Source: Lolium rigidum
Lineage: Eukaryota; Streptophyta; Magnoliopsida; Poales; Poaceae
DNA length: 64,000 nucleotides
Direction of reading: 5' to 3'
Assembly (NCBI RefSeq): GCF_022539505.1
Contig: NC_061514.1
Coordinates: 324,057,090 to 324,121,089, forward strand
Below, in pieces: positions 1-12,100 of the stretch. Position 1 is the stretch's first letter; each line of letters starts with the position of its first letter. The notes beneath the pieces were generated by a model. That model saw only the letters and a program-made list of their open reading frames with translations, made no database searches and was not told where the DNA came from. Both the position numbers and the translations under genes were made by a program.

Positions 1-40
1 AGGAGGAGGCAAACTAAAAACAAAGCAAAAGAATATGAAA

Positions 41-2722
41 CTAGACCTCCAGCCTCGAGGAGCTAGGAGTCGAAGCTGGCTTGATCCCGAGATACGCCAA
101 GATTTTCTTCGAGTTGGGCTTGGCTGCCTTAACCAGCGACCTCCACTTCGATTTCTCTATTTGATCGGTGTCGTCAACCTTCATCCAATTAACAGTCTGT
201 TGGCTGTCAGCAACCAGGGCAACAGTGCTTTCGACAGCAATCTTCATGTTTTCCTGGCGCATCTTCAGTCCTAGGTCTTCTGATGAATTGAAGCTCTTGG
301 CAAGGGCAAGGAAAGTCGGAGGCTCCTCTTTCTTCGGGAAGAAGTAGGGGAACAGCGCCGACAATCCTGCACTAGCATTTGTCACACCTTCACGAATTTT
401 GGACCCATGAAGCTCCAGATAAGAAAGTGCGTCAAGAAGAGGGTCATTGTCGGGATTCTCCAGATCAAAACCTTGGTTTGTTTGGGCTGCCGCAGGAAAC
501 AAAACATCAATCAAAAAGTAAGAAACAGGAAGTCCAACAAAAATAGAAGGGATCGATAATAATACCTTCAGTACGTCGACTCTGTGATTTCAGACGCTTG
601 AGGATCCCTTGCTCACGAGCAGCCTGTGCAGTTTTATGCTCGTTTAAAGCAGATTCAGCATCCTCAAGCCTTTTCTGCAGTTCCTCGACACTAGCGACTT
701 TTGCCCTGGCTTCATCAGCTTCGGCCTTGGCTTCGCTAGCAACAAGTTCGGCCTTCTTGCGAGCCGCCTCACTTTGCTCCAGTTTTTGGACAAGTGCGTT
801 GGCAAGTTTATTGGCCTCTGCAAGTTTCTCTGTCGAGATAAAAAAGGGGGAAAAGATCAAAAATTGCGACAAACAACAGGAAAATAAAAAATCCGAGAGA
901 ACGGCAAATATAAGGATTGTTACCTTCAGTTCTGCTGGCATAGTCACGGTATCCAATGAATTGAGATCCGATGCGGATAAGATCTTTGATCATAGGCTAT
1001 CAAAGAAGAACAAAGCAAGAGAAACATTGGCATGAAAAAAAGAGTGAAGGCGTGAAAAAGCAAAATAGAGGAAACATAGATATCGACAAACTTACATCCT
1101 CCAAGAGAGGGTTAGAAGAGCTACTCGACTGAAGAGTAGGCTCCGGAATTGTTTCAACCCTTGCCATTTTTGGTGAAGGGACAAGGGGGCTTGACGGAGG
1201 AGTCGCAGCGCCGACATTCTGTCGAGAAGGCGACGTTTCTTCTCCCTCGACTGGCGTCTCTGAGGCGACTAGTGTATGTGACGTACTCGTTCGAGTAGCC
1301 ACATCAACATTTGGTACTATTTCTTCGTCATCACTACGAGTAAATGTCGACAACATAAAAAGCAAGATAGATAAAAATCTTCAAAGTGCAAAAAAAAAAC
1401 AGGGAGAGAGTACTTACGAACTGATGAGAGTCTCGAGGTATGGATCATAAGTTGCCTTCGGACGAGAAGGAACAGCTTCTTCGGGTTTGGAGGTGCCGGA
1501 AGTTTCGGCATCATCCCTTTTCCTCTTGTTCGTTGGGGAAACAGCAGGAGGAAGGGATTGCGTCGACTCGCTGGCTTCAGATTCAACTTCTTTTTCATGG
1601 GAAGCCGCAGATTTGTGAGAACCTGCGACTTCACTTTCAGGAAGAGAAGAACCTTGGTTGTCTTCGGCAACGATAGCTTGTTCTTCGACTTCTCCATCCT
1701 CAGGAAGGGGAGGAAGGGAAGCCATAGTAGGATGGTTCTGCAGGAAAATATCGACAAAAGAAAAATCAGCGAGATAACAATACAATGAGATGCAGGGAAC
1801 GTTCGGAACAAAGTAAAAATTCGAAAAGACAAAATACCTCGGGGAGAGGATTGGCGGTGCTGTATGGTTCCACGCGACAGGAGGAAGGAACAGGATCCTT
1901 CTTGTTCAAACGAGAAATTCTTCGAATCAGCTTCTCCAAGTCCTGTGCAGAAAGATCACTGGAGAGCCTATTGGCGTCATTTCCACCAGCATACGTCCAA
2001 AGGGGATTTTTGCGAGCCTGAAGAGGCTGCACTCTAATTCTAAGAAAGTAGGCAGTGATTTGAACACCAGACAGCTCTTTGCCTCGAGTATTTTGAAGCT
2101 GATGAATACGAGACATAAGTGCTTCTGTCGCCTTTTTCTCTTCTTCGGAAGCTTCAGCATCCCAGGAGCGGCGGCGCTGAATTTTGGCATTTCCGTCGAA
2201 AGGGATTATGTTGTGTTCCACAGAATTGGCACTTTCTTTGTGTATGTAGAGCCACTTTTTGCGCCACCCTTGGACAGAATCAGGAAATTTGACGTCAAAG
2301 TAATCAACGTCCGTTCGGACACAGATAACAACGCCGCCTATGTTATACGTGCCGTTGCGGGAGGCATTGCGGCGGAGGCAGAAAATGCGTTTCCAAAGAG
2401 CCCAGTTAGGAGGGACTCCAAGGAAGCATTCGCACAGCGTGATAAAAATGGAAATATGGAGGATGGAATTGGGGGTTAACTGGTGCAGTTGAATCCCATA
2501 AACGAAAAGAAGGCCGCGGAGGAAATCGTGAATTGGAGCAGAAAGGCCGCGGATGAGGTGATCAACGAAACTAACCCGGTACTCCATTGGAGGGTTGGGA
2601 TAGCTTTCTTCGCTGGGAAAGCGGATGGCGTCCTCTTTCTTCATTAGGCCAAGCCTCTTCAGCATGTTGAGGTCTTGGTTGGAGATTTTAGATCTCTCCC
2701 ACTAAAGATCTTCGGCGGCCAT
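41..2722 (-). CDS. Antisense accessory gene of the gypsy element (Transposase_28-type, coiled coil), six exons, interrupted
   Basis: A spliced gene read leftwards. Exon 1 runs from an ATG at 2722 to 1838 (donor GAG|GTATTTTG) and contains the domain annotated in grasses as 'putative gypsy type transposon' (FVDHLIRGLSAPIHDFLRGL, then VQGWRKKWLYI). Exon 2 is 1737-1418 (acceptor TCCTGCAG, donor TTC|GTAAGTA) and is acidic and Ser/Pro-rich. Exon 3 is about 1338-1098. A short exon near 998-925 reads LIRIGSQFIGYRDYASRTE. Exon 5 (about 832-567) is a heptad-rich coiled coil (KLAEANKLANALVQKLEQSE). The last exon ends at a stop at 41. Codon 7 of exon 1 is TAG (2704-2702) where GAG would fit, so this copy is probably null unless translation starts at the ATG at 2665. 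Function is unknown; it belongs to the retroelement, not to a host pathway. Confidence 0.7.
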
Positions 2723-3239
2723 CTTGGACTCCGGAGTGCTGTGGCGAGTGAGTCGCGTACACGGTGGCATCAACCACACTGGAAAAGCAATGCTCGTGCG
2801 TGCGGAAGATCAAAGAGAATTGGGCGCAGGGGAAATTTTTGCAAAGAGGAACGGATATGCGGCGCAAGCGAAGGAGTGAACCGAGGTTGAAGAAAGGTTT
2901 ATATAGGGATCGGGCGAAGCAATACACCGTTGGATGGAAAAAGTGTGCGGGAGATGATAACCACGTGGAGATGAGGGTAAAACGGTACTTTAACATTGAC
3001 GAGGTTACAGAACGTGTGCCAGAAAAAGGGGAGAACATGTGTCCCCCACTTGCACGACGTGTCCATCAGATCAGGAGTTGGGACCCACAAGGCAGAGAAA
3101 CAAGTGGTAATGGTCAGTTTTCAAAATAGAGATCGTGGCTATCATCAGCAATGACGTCGTCAAGATAAAAGAAAAATTCGATTATGAGTTTTCAACAGTT
3201 TATCGACAACGCAAGGTTATCTCGGGAGCCTTTGATCAA

Positions 3240-4141
3240 ATACAAGTTTTTGCCCAAATGCTCGGGGGCTACTTTGGAAAAATAGAAAATTTCGAGTATG
3301 ACAATATAGAGATGGCGAGAGCCTATGACCAAATGTGAGCATTTGTTCATAGCCTCGGGGGCTACTCCCATCGGGAGCGCTGGTCGCGCACCCGATAAAT
3401 ATAAAGCTGTCGAGAAAGATTATAAATATAGCGGCAATGGATACTAATCTGTGGAGCCTACACCCAAGCACAAGTTCTTGGATGTAGCCTCGGGGGCTAC
3501 TCCCATCAGGAACGCTGTTCGCGTGCCCGATGAATTTTATCAAAATAACGAAACAGAAGTGAGTATATTTCGAGTTACACAGATAACTCTACATATACTC
3601 CCATCGGGAAGACAAAATAAGTCATCAAATATGACTCGATAAAATGTGCTATTCCAAAGGCGAAAAGCACTCGACAATATATTCTCGGAACGCCAAAGTT
3701 GCGATCAATTTCCGAATGCCGCAAATTTGCGAAGGTAAGACCCCGGATCCGTTCTGCTCGGGCGTGGCATCGCCAAAGACTGCGCTCTGCTACTTTTATC
3801 CGTATCAACGGATACGAAGAAAAATCCTAACGGACGCGTTAGGTACCCGATAAATTTGGCCGGGACTCGACGGAATGGTAAGACCTTAAGCGGCACCTGT
3901 CGAAGTTTGCACCGGTATCCCGAGATCATGTCCAGGGACGTGATCTTGAAGTAGGTTTTTGCGGATTGCCACTAGAGCAGTTAACTAGTACCTGATCCGT
4001 CAGATGAACTAGCCCCAACTACCATTATCCCTGTACAATATAGAATTTTATGTGAAGAAGTATGAACAAAAGCTCTCGAATAAAAATAAACAGTCGAGAT
4101 TTTCCCTGACTCTACGATTCAAGCAAAATCTCGGGGGCTAC
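3240..4141 (+). repeat. 3' untranslated repeat region of the gypsy element
   Basis: Copies of CTCGGGGGCTACT occur at about 3261, 3354, 3489 and 4130. Two of them (3354 and 3489) are followed by related text: CCCATCGGGAGCGCTGG and CCCATCAGGAACGCTGT, then CGCG and CCCGAT. This is a degenerate tandem array built from a unit that includes the polypurine tract. The last copy abuts the LTR and is the functional primer site for plus-strand DNA synthesis. Confidence 0.65.
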
Positions 4142-4525
4142 TGACATAGGCATCCCAAATGGGCCTGCCGAAGATAGTACCCGGGGTTTACTGAAGGCCC
4201 ACTATCCGAAGAATAAGAAGATTCGGGAGCCCAAGATATATTAAGGAAAGCTAGAATTGTAATAGGAAGTGTTATTTGTAATCCGGCGGGATGAGTTAGA
4301 AACCGTCTCGGACTACGTAACTTGTACAAAACGAAACCCTCGGCTCTACCTCCTATATAAGGGGGAGTCGAGGGACAAAGAAAGGATCGAATCTACTGTC
4401 AACATAACCCTAGTTTCATAGTCGTCGAGTACTTTTCGCCTAAACCTTCGAGATCTACTTGCCCTCTACTTCTAGCAAAACCCTAGTCTACAATCTGTAG
4501 GCATTGACAAAGTAATCCTTTGTCA
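4142..4525 (+). repeat. 3' LTR of the gypsy element
   Basis: The LTR begins TGACATAGGC and ends CCTTTGTCA, giving 5-bp inverted ends TGACA/TGTCA. A strong TATA box (CCTATATAAGGGGGAG, about 4351) is placed as expected for the U3 promoter on the plus strand, and the polypurine tract ends at 4141. The partner 5' LTR would be upstream of the window. The right boundary is set by the terminal inverted pair and is less certain than the left. Confidence 0.65.
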
Positions 4526-5613
4526 CCTGGTCCCTCGACGTCGTCCCGCAAATGCTCCGGCACACGACCTGGCGGCTGCAAGGGCGTGCCACCTGACCTA
4601 TACCTGGTCAGGAAGGTGTTGAATTGCTTCGATTAGGCTCCTGCATGGTAGACATGTAAACATTAAATACGAGCCCTATCGGCTCTCAGGTTGCCCTGTG
4701 GATCGGCTCAAAGAGCCGATCGCCCCATGGTTCACGTTGGATTTTCAATGACATGGGGATCCTGCTTGATCAAAACAAAGCTAAACCAATCTACGACAGT
4801 TTAGGGTTTTCACCGTATGATCGAACATCCTATGCGTAGTTGAGCCTAATAGACACGCAAGATAATGGAAAGTTAACCCTAAAAGAGGCCTAAAAACCAA
4901 CGTTAAGTTAATTCCCGGAACATCCCTCTTAGGACTAACAAACATACCTAACGCGCTACCGGATCGTTCAACCCGTTTGCAAGGCCTAACCATACGGATA
5001 TCAAACTAATCCTTGAAGAACAAGGAGCAACTATAACAGATCGGATCTACTAAGTAACGAACAAGCAAGATGCTGCCCTTACACCTGGATAGGTGTAAGG
5101 GCAGCTAGATATCGAGGGACGGCATAGCTAAGCAGATATGCGTAAGAAAAGCATCTATGCAAGCCCCAAAACATCTACGATAAGTAGTGCTACTCGCCAT
5201 CAACAACGCTTCAGCACGAGCAACACAAGGTAAACGAATAAACGTGTGCTGCCTAGATCGCAAGATGCGATCTAGGCAGCATGATGCTTACCCGGGAGAA
5301 ACCCTCGAAAGAAGGGGTGGCGATGCGCCTGGTTTGTGTTTGTTGTGAACGTGATTGTCCTCCTTTTCTGATAACCCTAGATACATATTTATAGTCCAAG
5401 GGACTTTCTAATTTGGGCGTGCACCTAACCGTGCACGAGATAAACTCTATCTTTTAATCTAAACTACCATAAGATCTACTATATTACAGATACACGGGCA
5501 ATTAAGCCCAAACTCTTCGTGCAAGGCCGCTTCAAAGATGCTCCACGCGTGTATCTTTCAAGCCCATCTTCACTTACGGCCCATCTCCTGATTTGGCCAA
5601 AATCTGGTGATAA
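4526..5613 (-). mobile_element. LTR-like remnant, minus orientation
   Basis: The stretch ends on the plus strand in CTGGTGATAACA, so the minus strand opens TGTTATCACCAG, a typical LTR start. A TATA-like element, read leftwards as CTATAAATATGTATC, lies near 5393. The text also contains paired GATCGGCTC/GAGCCGATC motifs near 4690-4720. No primer-binding site, polypurine tract or matching second LTR was found, so it is scored as a remnant. Confidence 0.4.
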
Positions 5614-5640
5614 CAAAGAGTTAATAAATTGATATGGTAG

Positions 5641-6095
5641 TATTTACAACAAGGTACAATCACATTCGCGGGAGCGCAGCAGGAATGAACCAAGGAGTTA
5701 AGCATGCTGAGGGTGGAGTAGTGTGCGGATGGGTGACCGACCAGAAGTGATGACCAAGTCTACAAGTGTAATTATTATTCAAAATGGTCCAAGTGAGAGA
5801 GTAACAAGTCAAACAAAAAGAAAAATAAAAAATAAAATGAAATTATAAAAATGAAAAACATAATTACTGAAAATAATATCTAGTCGCGGTTGGAGTTACG
5901 GACCGGAACTGAAGGTTCTCCAGCCCAAACCCTGTGACGCGGCCACGTGGATGGCCATTTGTTCCGGCTAGTAACTAGGCCGCGACTAAAGGCCTCCCTT
6001 TTATTCCCGCCTAATTAGTTGTGGTTGGTCAACCGGGACCAAAGGCCCTTACGGTGCGGGACTGAAGGCCCTGTCATTGACCATACCTATGATCA
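5641..6095. mobile_element. CACTA-like element remnant carrying a 5S-derived block
   Basis: The segment holds subterminal-type repeats (CCGGGACCAAAGGCC, GCGGGACTGAAGGCC, GCCGCGACTAAAGGCC) of the style found in grass CACTA transposons, and a block derived from 5S rRNA at 5694-5750. The order subterminal repeats, about 330 bp, then antisense 5S block matches the complete CACTA element at 17181-18421. Terminal CACTA sequence is not recognisable, so the ends are approximate. Confidence 0.45.
5694..5750 (+). other. 5S rRNA-derived block (not a functional 5S gene)
   Basis: The text GAGTTAAGCATGCTGAGG, then GGATGGGTGACC and CCAGAAGT, follows the internal-promoter half of plant 5S rRNA (AGTTAAGCGTGCTTGG, GGATGGGTGACC, CTGGGAAGT). 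The first 40 or so and the last nucleotides of 5S rRNA are missing, so it is a fossil embedded in a transposon. Confidence 0.6.
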
Positions 6096-6289
6096 GAAAA
6101 ATGTGACCATCACAACACATGAGCTAGGCGAGAATAGGAAGAACTTGGTGTTATATCTCTATACGTGCTTATGAGTTTTAACAAACACAATAGTTGTAGC
6201 ATAAAGAAACATTTAATAATGAACATGAAAATGTATAATAGCAAATAGTTGCCTCCAAAACATATTTCTATCCATGGCATTATGCTATA

Positions 6290-6500
6290 AGTAGTACTGG
6301 AAATTAATCGTCTAGGGCACATGTTTGGTAGTAATTCAGATTGGTGTACCGACATAAATGGGCCTTCATGAGTGTTTGTGCATACCTGCCGGCATGTCAT
6401 TTCTTTTCTTACTTTGAATAGCTGAGTGTAAATGTCTATAGTAGAGAGAGGAAAGACATCAAGAAAGGGAAAAACATAACGCACATACGAGAGAACCATT
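6290..6500. repeat. Dispersed repeat, copy 1
   Basis: It shares a conserved order of words with 7690-7925: TGGTAGTAATTCAGATTG, GGGC..TCATGAGTG, GCATGTCAT, TAAATGT, GGCATCAAGAAAGGGAAAA. The two copies are in direct orientation about 1.4 kb apart and clearly diverged. The element class is not known. Confidence 0.55.
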
Positions 6501-7689
6501 TTGCATAGGTGTTATGGTAACTAATAGCATCTCCAATGTTCCGCCCCAAAATTGTGTTTGCTATGTGTCTTGATTTATCCATTTAGGGAGGGCCGCGTAC
6601 ATGTGTTATGGCCGTGTCTGCCCCAAGCATCCACTGGAGTCCGACAAACGGACATGCCATGTTTGTCTTGGCCAATTTCTCCTCACTTCAACCCTTCGAT
6701 ATACATGACCAACAACATAATATGCTAAATTTTTAAAAAATTACAAAAATATAAATATTAAATGGCATAGTTCACACAAATAGATACTGAAGTTTCATAT
6801 CCAAAACCTGGCGCCGGGCATCAAACACCTAAAAGACCAAAAATTCCACATAGACATATGAAATGATCAATTGATCAATTGCTTCTTCTTCTCGTACCAA
6901 TCCCTCCTCATTTCATCCATGAGGCTTAGATCGTCCGTCATACCCTGGTCTCCTCAATGAAAACCTTACAATGATTTCCTTTTCCTTGAAGTTGCATCCA
7001 ACTTGGCAGAGGCGGTATTGAAAGTCATACATATTTATTTCATTCGTATTATAAAATGCTTACGAGTATGAAGTGATGGTAATTTTTACATTAATTGTCG
7101 ATACACCAATTGCAACTCATGCGTATTTATTTCTTGACAAAGATTTATTGTTCCACCCAACTTCACTATCCTGAATCGTGCTTGCTCCTTATATATACAG
7201 CTCTAAGTACTCCTGAATATCAAGCCACTATACATGTGGTAAAACTAGCCTAGTAGTATATTATATATGTGAAAAATAATATACCCATACGAGCGGATGA
7301 AAACGCAGATGAGCAGGACCACAATATATAGAAGATTGTGGGAATATGAGATATCAAGAACAATGGCACAACCAGATCACAGTATGTGTAGATGCTGCTG
7401 CAGTTATTTATCTTTGTGTATGCATAGGGCTGCAATTTCCTTCTGTACACCACCAAATCAATTGCGCTTGGCTGCCTTGTGCTACGTAGTTGCATAGCTC
7501 GTCAGCATTTCTGTCGAATAAATTAGGTCAAGACAACGACGAATGACAAGCAGATCAACAAAGTATGCTAATAGTGAATAACTTCATACTTACGCTTCGG
7601 TTGCATGCTTCAAAACAAGTTCTCTAAAACGAGCAAAAACTTTGCCTTTTCATTAGTTAAGAACATATGGTATAACATGGAGCCATAAG

Positions 7690-7925
7690 AAGGCCATACA
7701 CTCATGGCATTATGGTATTGGTAGTCACTGAAGAAGTAATTTCTTAGGAATATTTTTGGTAGTAATTCAGATTGATGTAATGCCAGAAGTGGGCTGTCTT
7801 GAATGTTCTTGCATAGTTGCTTGCATGTCATTTGTCTTCTTATTTTAAAGATCTGACAGTAAATGTATAATGTAGACACATGAAAGGCATCAAGAAAGGG
7901 AAAAAAATAACACTCATACGGGAAA
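7690..7925. repeat. Dispersed repeat, copy 2
   Basis: Diverged direct copy of 6290-6500, recognised by the shared words TGGTAGTAATTCAGATTG and GGCATCAAGAAAGGGAAAA in the same order and spacing. Confidence 0.55.
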
Positions 7926-8426
7926 GTATTATTTAAAATTTAAAACAAACCAGAAAATTTTAATTTAAATATTTAAGGTGTACAAAAATTTCAACAAAAT
8001 TTAAATAAAAGTAAACTGCCCTAAATCTAGATCTAGGGGCGTAAGTCGAAGGGACCCGAGTCCAGCTTGGTGTTGTCCTCGTGGTGGATCCACATCGAAC
8101 CTGGGGGCTCAGCCAATCCCACATATTTTTAGCGAATTCCTCAAATTTAGGCGTGTTTTAAATTTAAAAAATCTAAAAATTAGATAAAAGTGGTTATAGT
8201 TTTGCCTTGCCTTAACGTCCTGGCTCCGCCGTTGCTCTATACCTGTCCCCCACGGTCATCGCTGCCTCGTCCCAATAGGTCGAGGGGCCATTGTTGCTGG
8301 ACTCCTCGCCGTCATCGGCGATGATGCAATATTGATGCATATATGTTGTCGTTTTTGTGGCCCTGAGGCCATGAGCATTCGGAGCATGCATGCAATGACC
8401 GCCCATGCCCAATGTTGATGTACTAG

Positions 8427-8545
8427 CTCCCTCCGTTTAATGAAAATTATCCGAGATTTATCAAAATTTGGATATATCTACACACTAAATAGCATGTAGA
8501 TACATCTAAATTTTGACAAATCTCAGACAACGAGGTCGGAGAGAG
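8427..8545. mobile_element. Stowaway MITE
   Basis: Terminal inverted repeats CTCCCTCCGTTT and GTCGGAGAGAG are present, with TA on the right and TA a few bases from the left end. The internal inverted text (AAATTTGGATATATCTA / TAGATACATCTAAATTT) allows folding into a hairpin. It is a non-autonomous mariner-type element. Confidence 0.7.
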
Positions 8546-8620
8546 TAATAAATGAAGTCACGGGCTGTGCACTAGACATGAAGGGAAGACACACACGGAA
8601 ATCGTCCGTAGGAAAGCTTA

Positions 8621-8893
8621 GGCTAGCCATAGTGCTAGTATCATAAGAAGTATCATGCATGTCATATTGATAAAAATCTGATATGACGCTATAATTAATG
8701 AGGAGAGATATGCTAGTAGTATCATAATGTCAAATACATCCTATACACACAATTGCATTGAGATTCTACAAATAATTAAATATCATGAGATTATGATACT
8801 ACTAGATGATACTAACCACTATAAAGGTAGTATCATAGACTTGTATCATATGGATGATACCACTATATATGATACTTTGCACTATAGCCAGCC
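8621..8893. mobile_element. Tourist-like (PIF/Harbinger) MITE with TTA target duplication
   Basis: The terminal inverted repeats GGCTAGCCATAGTG and CACTATAGCCAGCC are flanked on both sides by TTA (8618-8620 and 8894-8896). The interior is rich in TAGTATCAT/ATGATACTA pairs and is AT-rich with no ORF. At 273 bp it is a typical Tourist-like MITE length. Confidence 0.85.
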
Positions 8894-8956
8894 TTAGAAA
8901 TAAGTGCAACTAGTGCGACCCATCTCTGTCCACGCACCCCGTGTCCAAAAACAAGA

Positions 8957-8971
8957 CCTCTTTGGTGTCTT
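8957..8971. repeat. Target-site duplication of the LINE, 3' side
   Basis: ACCTCTTTGGTGTCT, identical to 16800-16814 at the other end of the LINE. The final T could belong to the poly(T) that marks the LINE poly(A) tail. Confidence 0.85.
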
Positions 8972-9136
8972 TTTTTTTTCTTTTTTTCGAAATGGGGATG
9001 AACCCCGGCTTCTGCATCATGGCGATGCACACGGCCTTTTATTAAAAAGATCCAAAATTATTGTTTACAAATCACACATGGTCGAGGATTGATACAAGAA
9101 TCAACCATCGAAAGAAAAGCATACTACGACTACAAC

Positions 9137-12100
9137 TCAACATAGTCTTTTAGTATGCCGCCAACCAGCCTGGCACAAGATATCCTGAGCGACCATCAGG
9201 AGACGTGTGCATCCAGAAGCCATGATATCCCGCAATCCCTCCGGGGATAGTAGAGCCCAAAGCTGGACCCAATGGGAGACCATGTGAATAACCTGCAAGA
9301 AATGAAAAGAGACTTTTTTATTAAAGATAATATCATTTCTGACCCTCCAAATAGACCAACATAAGGCAGACACCCCAATTCGGATGAACGCCTTAGATTT
9401 TCTATCTACTCCATTAAGCCAATTACCAAACATATTGGTAATATTGGTAGGAGGTGGAAGATCATACGTGAAATTTACTGTACGCCACAAAAGTTTAGCT
9501 AACGGACAATCAATAAACAAGTGTTGAATGGTCTCCGGTTCCCCACAGAAGACACATTTTTTACACCCATTCCACTGGCGTTTAGCTAGGTTGTCTTTTG
9601 TTAACAAAACCTTATTACTCAAGAACCACATGAATATCTTAATTTTAAGGGGTATTTTAACTTTCCATAGATATTTTCGCAAGAAGGGGGTATGATCACA
9701 CATAAGATCTTCATACATGGACTTGACCGTAAAAACCCCGTTAGATGTCAAATTCCAACAGAACTTATCATCCTCGTCATTCAAAGTAACCGTCATGAGT
9801 TTCCGACATAATTTTAACCATAAAGTCCATTTATTACCATTCAAAACTCGTCGGAAAGTAATATTTAAGGGTGGTTGAGCAAGCACCTGTGCCACAGTAA
9901 CATTTTTATGATGGACAATGTTATACAATGAAGGATATTGCTGAGCCAATGTAGTAGTTCCCAACCAGGTGTCTTCCCAAAATCGGATGGTCATACCATT
10001 ACCTACTTTGAAAAAACCCCTTGAGAAAAACTCATGTTTCACCTCCATCAAACCTTTCCAAAAAGGTGAATCAGAAGGCTTAGCTTGAACCTCCGACAAA
10101 CACTTATGTCCAAGATATTTGTTATGTAACAATTCTTGCCATACCCCATCTTCATTAAGCAGTTTAAAGAGCCATTTACTCAGCAAACATTTATTTTTAA
10201 TTTCCAGAACTTCAATACCTAAACCCCCCTGATCTTTGGGGCGGCACACAATATTCCATTTTGTTAGGCGATATTTCTTTTTGTTTTCATCTGATTGCCA
10301 AAAAAATCTGGATCTATAAAAATCCAATCTTTTCCTTACCCCAACAGGTATTTGTAGGAAAGACAACATAAACATCGGTAAGCTAGTTAACACTGAATTA
10401 ATAAGAACCAACCTATCTCCATAGGATAGTAACTTCCCTTTCCAGCATCCTAATTTACTCTCAAACCGTGTTTCAACCGGATACCAATCCGAGTTCTTAA
10501 GTTTTTTGTAATGAATTGGGATACCCAAGTATCTAAAGGGGAGTTGTCCAGCATCACATCCAAAGATGTGTTTATACTGAGCCTCTTCCTCCTTTGCCTT
10601 TCAAAAACAAAAAATCTCGCTCTTATGAAAATTAATCTTAAGACCCGATAACTCTTCAAAAAGACATAGAATTAATTTCATATTAACCGCCTTATCAAGG
10701 TCATGTTCCAGGAAAAGTATGGTGTCATCTGCATATTGAAGTATAGAGAGTCCTCCCTCAACCAAATGCGGGATTAGGCCTCCTACTTGACCATCCTCTT
10801 TCGCCCTTTCAATTAAGATAGCAAGCATATCCACTACAATATTAAAAAGCATTGGGGATAACGGATCCCCTTGCCTTAGACCTTTCTTTGTCTGAAAATA
10901 ATGACCAATATCATCATTCACCTTTATACCAACACTACCCCCTTGAACAAATTGTTGGACTAATCTACTCCATTCTGGCGCAAAGCCCTTCATCCTCAGA
11001 GTTTGTTGCAAAAAAGGCCATTTCACCTTATCATAAGCTTTTTCAAAGTCGATTTTAAATAACACACCATCCATTTTTTTAGTATGTAACTCATGAATTG
11101 TTTCATGAAGAATCACTACCCCTTCCAAGATGTTCCTTCCTGGCATAAAAGCAGTTTGGGTTGGTTTGATGACTCTAGGGGCAATCCCCGAGATGTGATT
11201 CGTACCAACTTTAGTAAATATCTTAAAACAAACATTTAATAGACAAATAGGTCTGTAATGTTGAATTTGAACAGCATTCTCCTTCTTGGGTAATAAAGTG
11301 ATGACACCAAAATTTAGTTTGTAAAGAGGCAAGTCCCCATTACTAAACTGAACAAATAAAGCCATCAAGTCTTTTTTTATAACATCCCAAAAATTTTGAT
11401 AAAACTCAGCTGGGAATCCATCAGGACCAGGAGCTTTATTTAATTCCATCTGAGAAATTGCCTCGAAGACCTCCTTTTCAGTAAAAGGTGCCGTCAAGAT
11501 CTCATTTTCCAAAGGTGAGATTTGTGTAATATCCTGATATTCCTCTGCAACCAGGGAGATATTGGTTGGTGACGGTGCACCAAACAATTTCTTGTAGAAT
11601 TCAGTGATATACACCTTCAAATTATCTTCCCCAACGATAATCCCCTCTTGCTGTTCCAATTGAAATATCTTCTTTTTACGATGTTTACCATTTGCTATCA
11701 AGTGGAAGTATCTCGTATTATTTCCCCCTTCTTGAATATGTTTAACTTTCGCTCGTTGTGCCCATTTAGCCTCTTCTTCCCTTCTTAATTTATTGAGAAT
11801 ATCGTTTGCTTTTTTAAGCTCATCCCTTTCATTTGTATTCAACAACGTTGTTTCTGCTTTCAGATCAAGCCCCTCAATGATATTTAACAGTCTTTCTTTT
11901 TCTCTTTTATACTTACCACTCTGATTTTTAGCCCAACCCTTAAGGTACCTTCTTATATGTCTGAGTTTATTTAGCCAGGTCTCCATTGGACTAGCTCCAT
12001 CTAGAACTGAGTTCCATTCCTTTACTATCATTTCAAAAAAACCTTCTTGTCGCAACCAATGTAGCTCAAAAGAGAATTTAGCTTGGTTACCCAGGTGTGC

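Larger units (their letters stand above)
1..4525 (+). mobile_element. Ty3/gypsy (Tat-like) LTR retrotransposon, 3' part
   Basis: The right end of an LTR retrotransposon that starts upstream of the window. A polypurine tract (CTCGGGGGCTAC) directly precedes an LTR that opens with TGACATAGG and closes with CCTTTGTCA. Upstream of it is a long 3' region with reiterated copies of the CTCGGGGGCTACT motif. The only coding content visible is a spliced gene on the opposite strand (41-2722). Plant Tat-lineage gypsy elements are known to carry extra ORFs, sense or antisense, between pol and the 3' LTR and to have repeat-rich 3' regions, so the arrangement fits that lineage. No gag or pol is in the window, so the lineage is inferred from architecture alone. 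Confidence 0.7.
6096..8424. other. Intergenic DNA with diverged dispersed repeats
   Basis: No gene was recognised. The stretch contains an AT-rich repeat present twice in the same orientation (see 6290-6500 and 7690-7925), a fragment opening GCATCTCCAATG at about 6530 that resembles the end of a GC-rich DNA element, and AT-rich filler. Short ORFs here have no recognisable domains. Confidence 0.5.
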
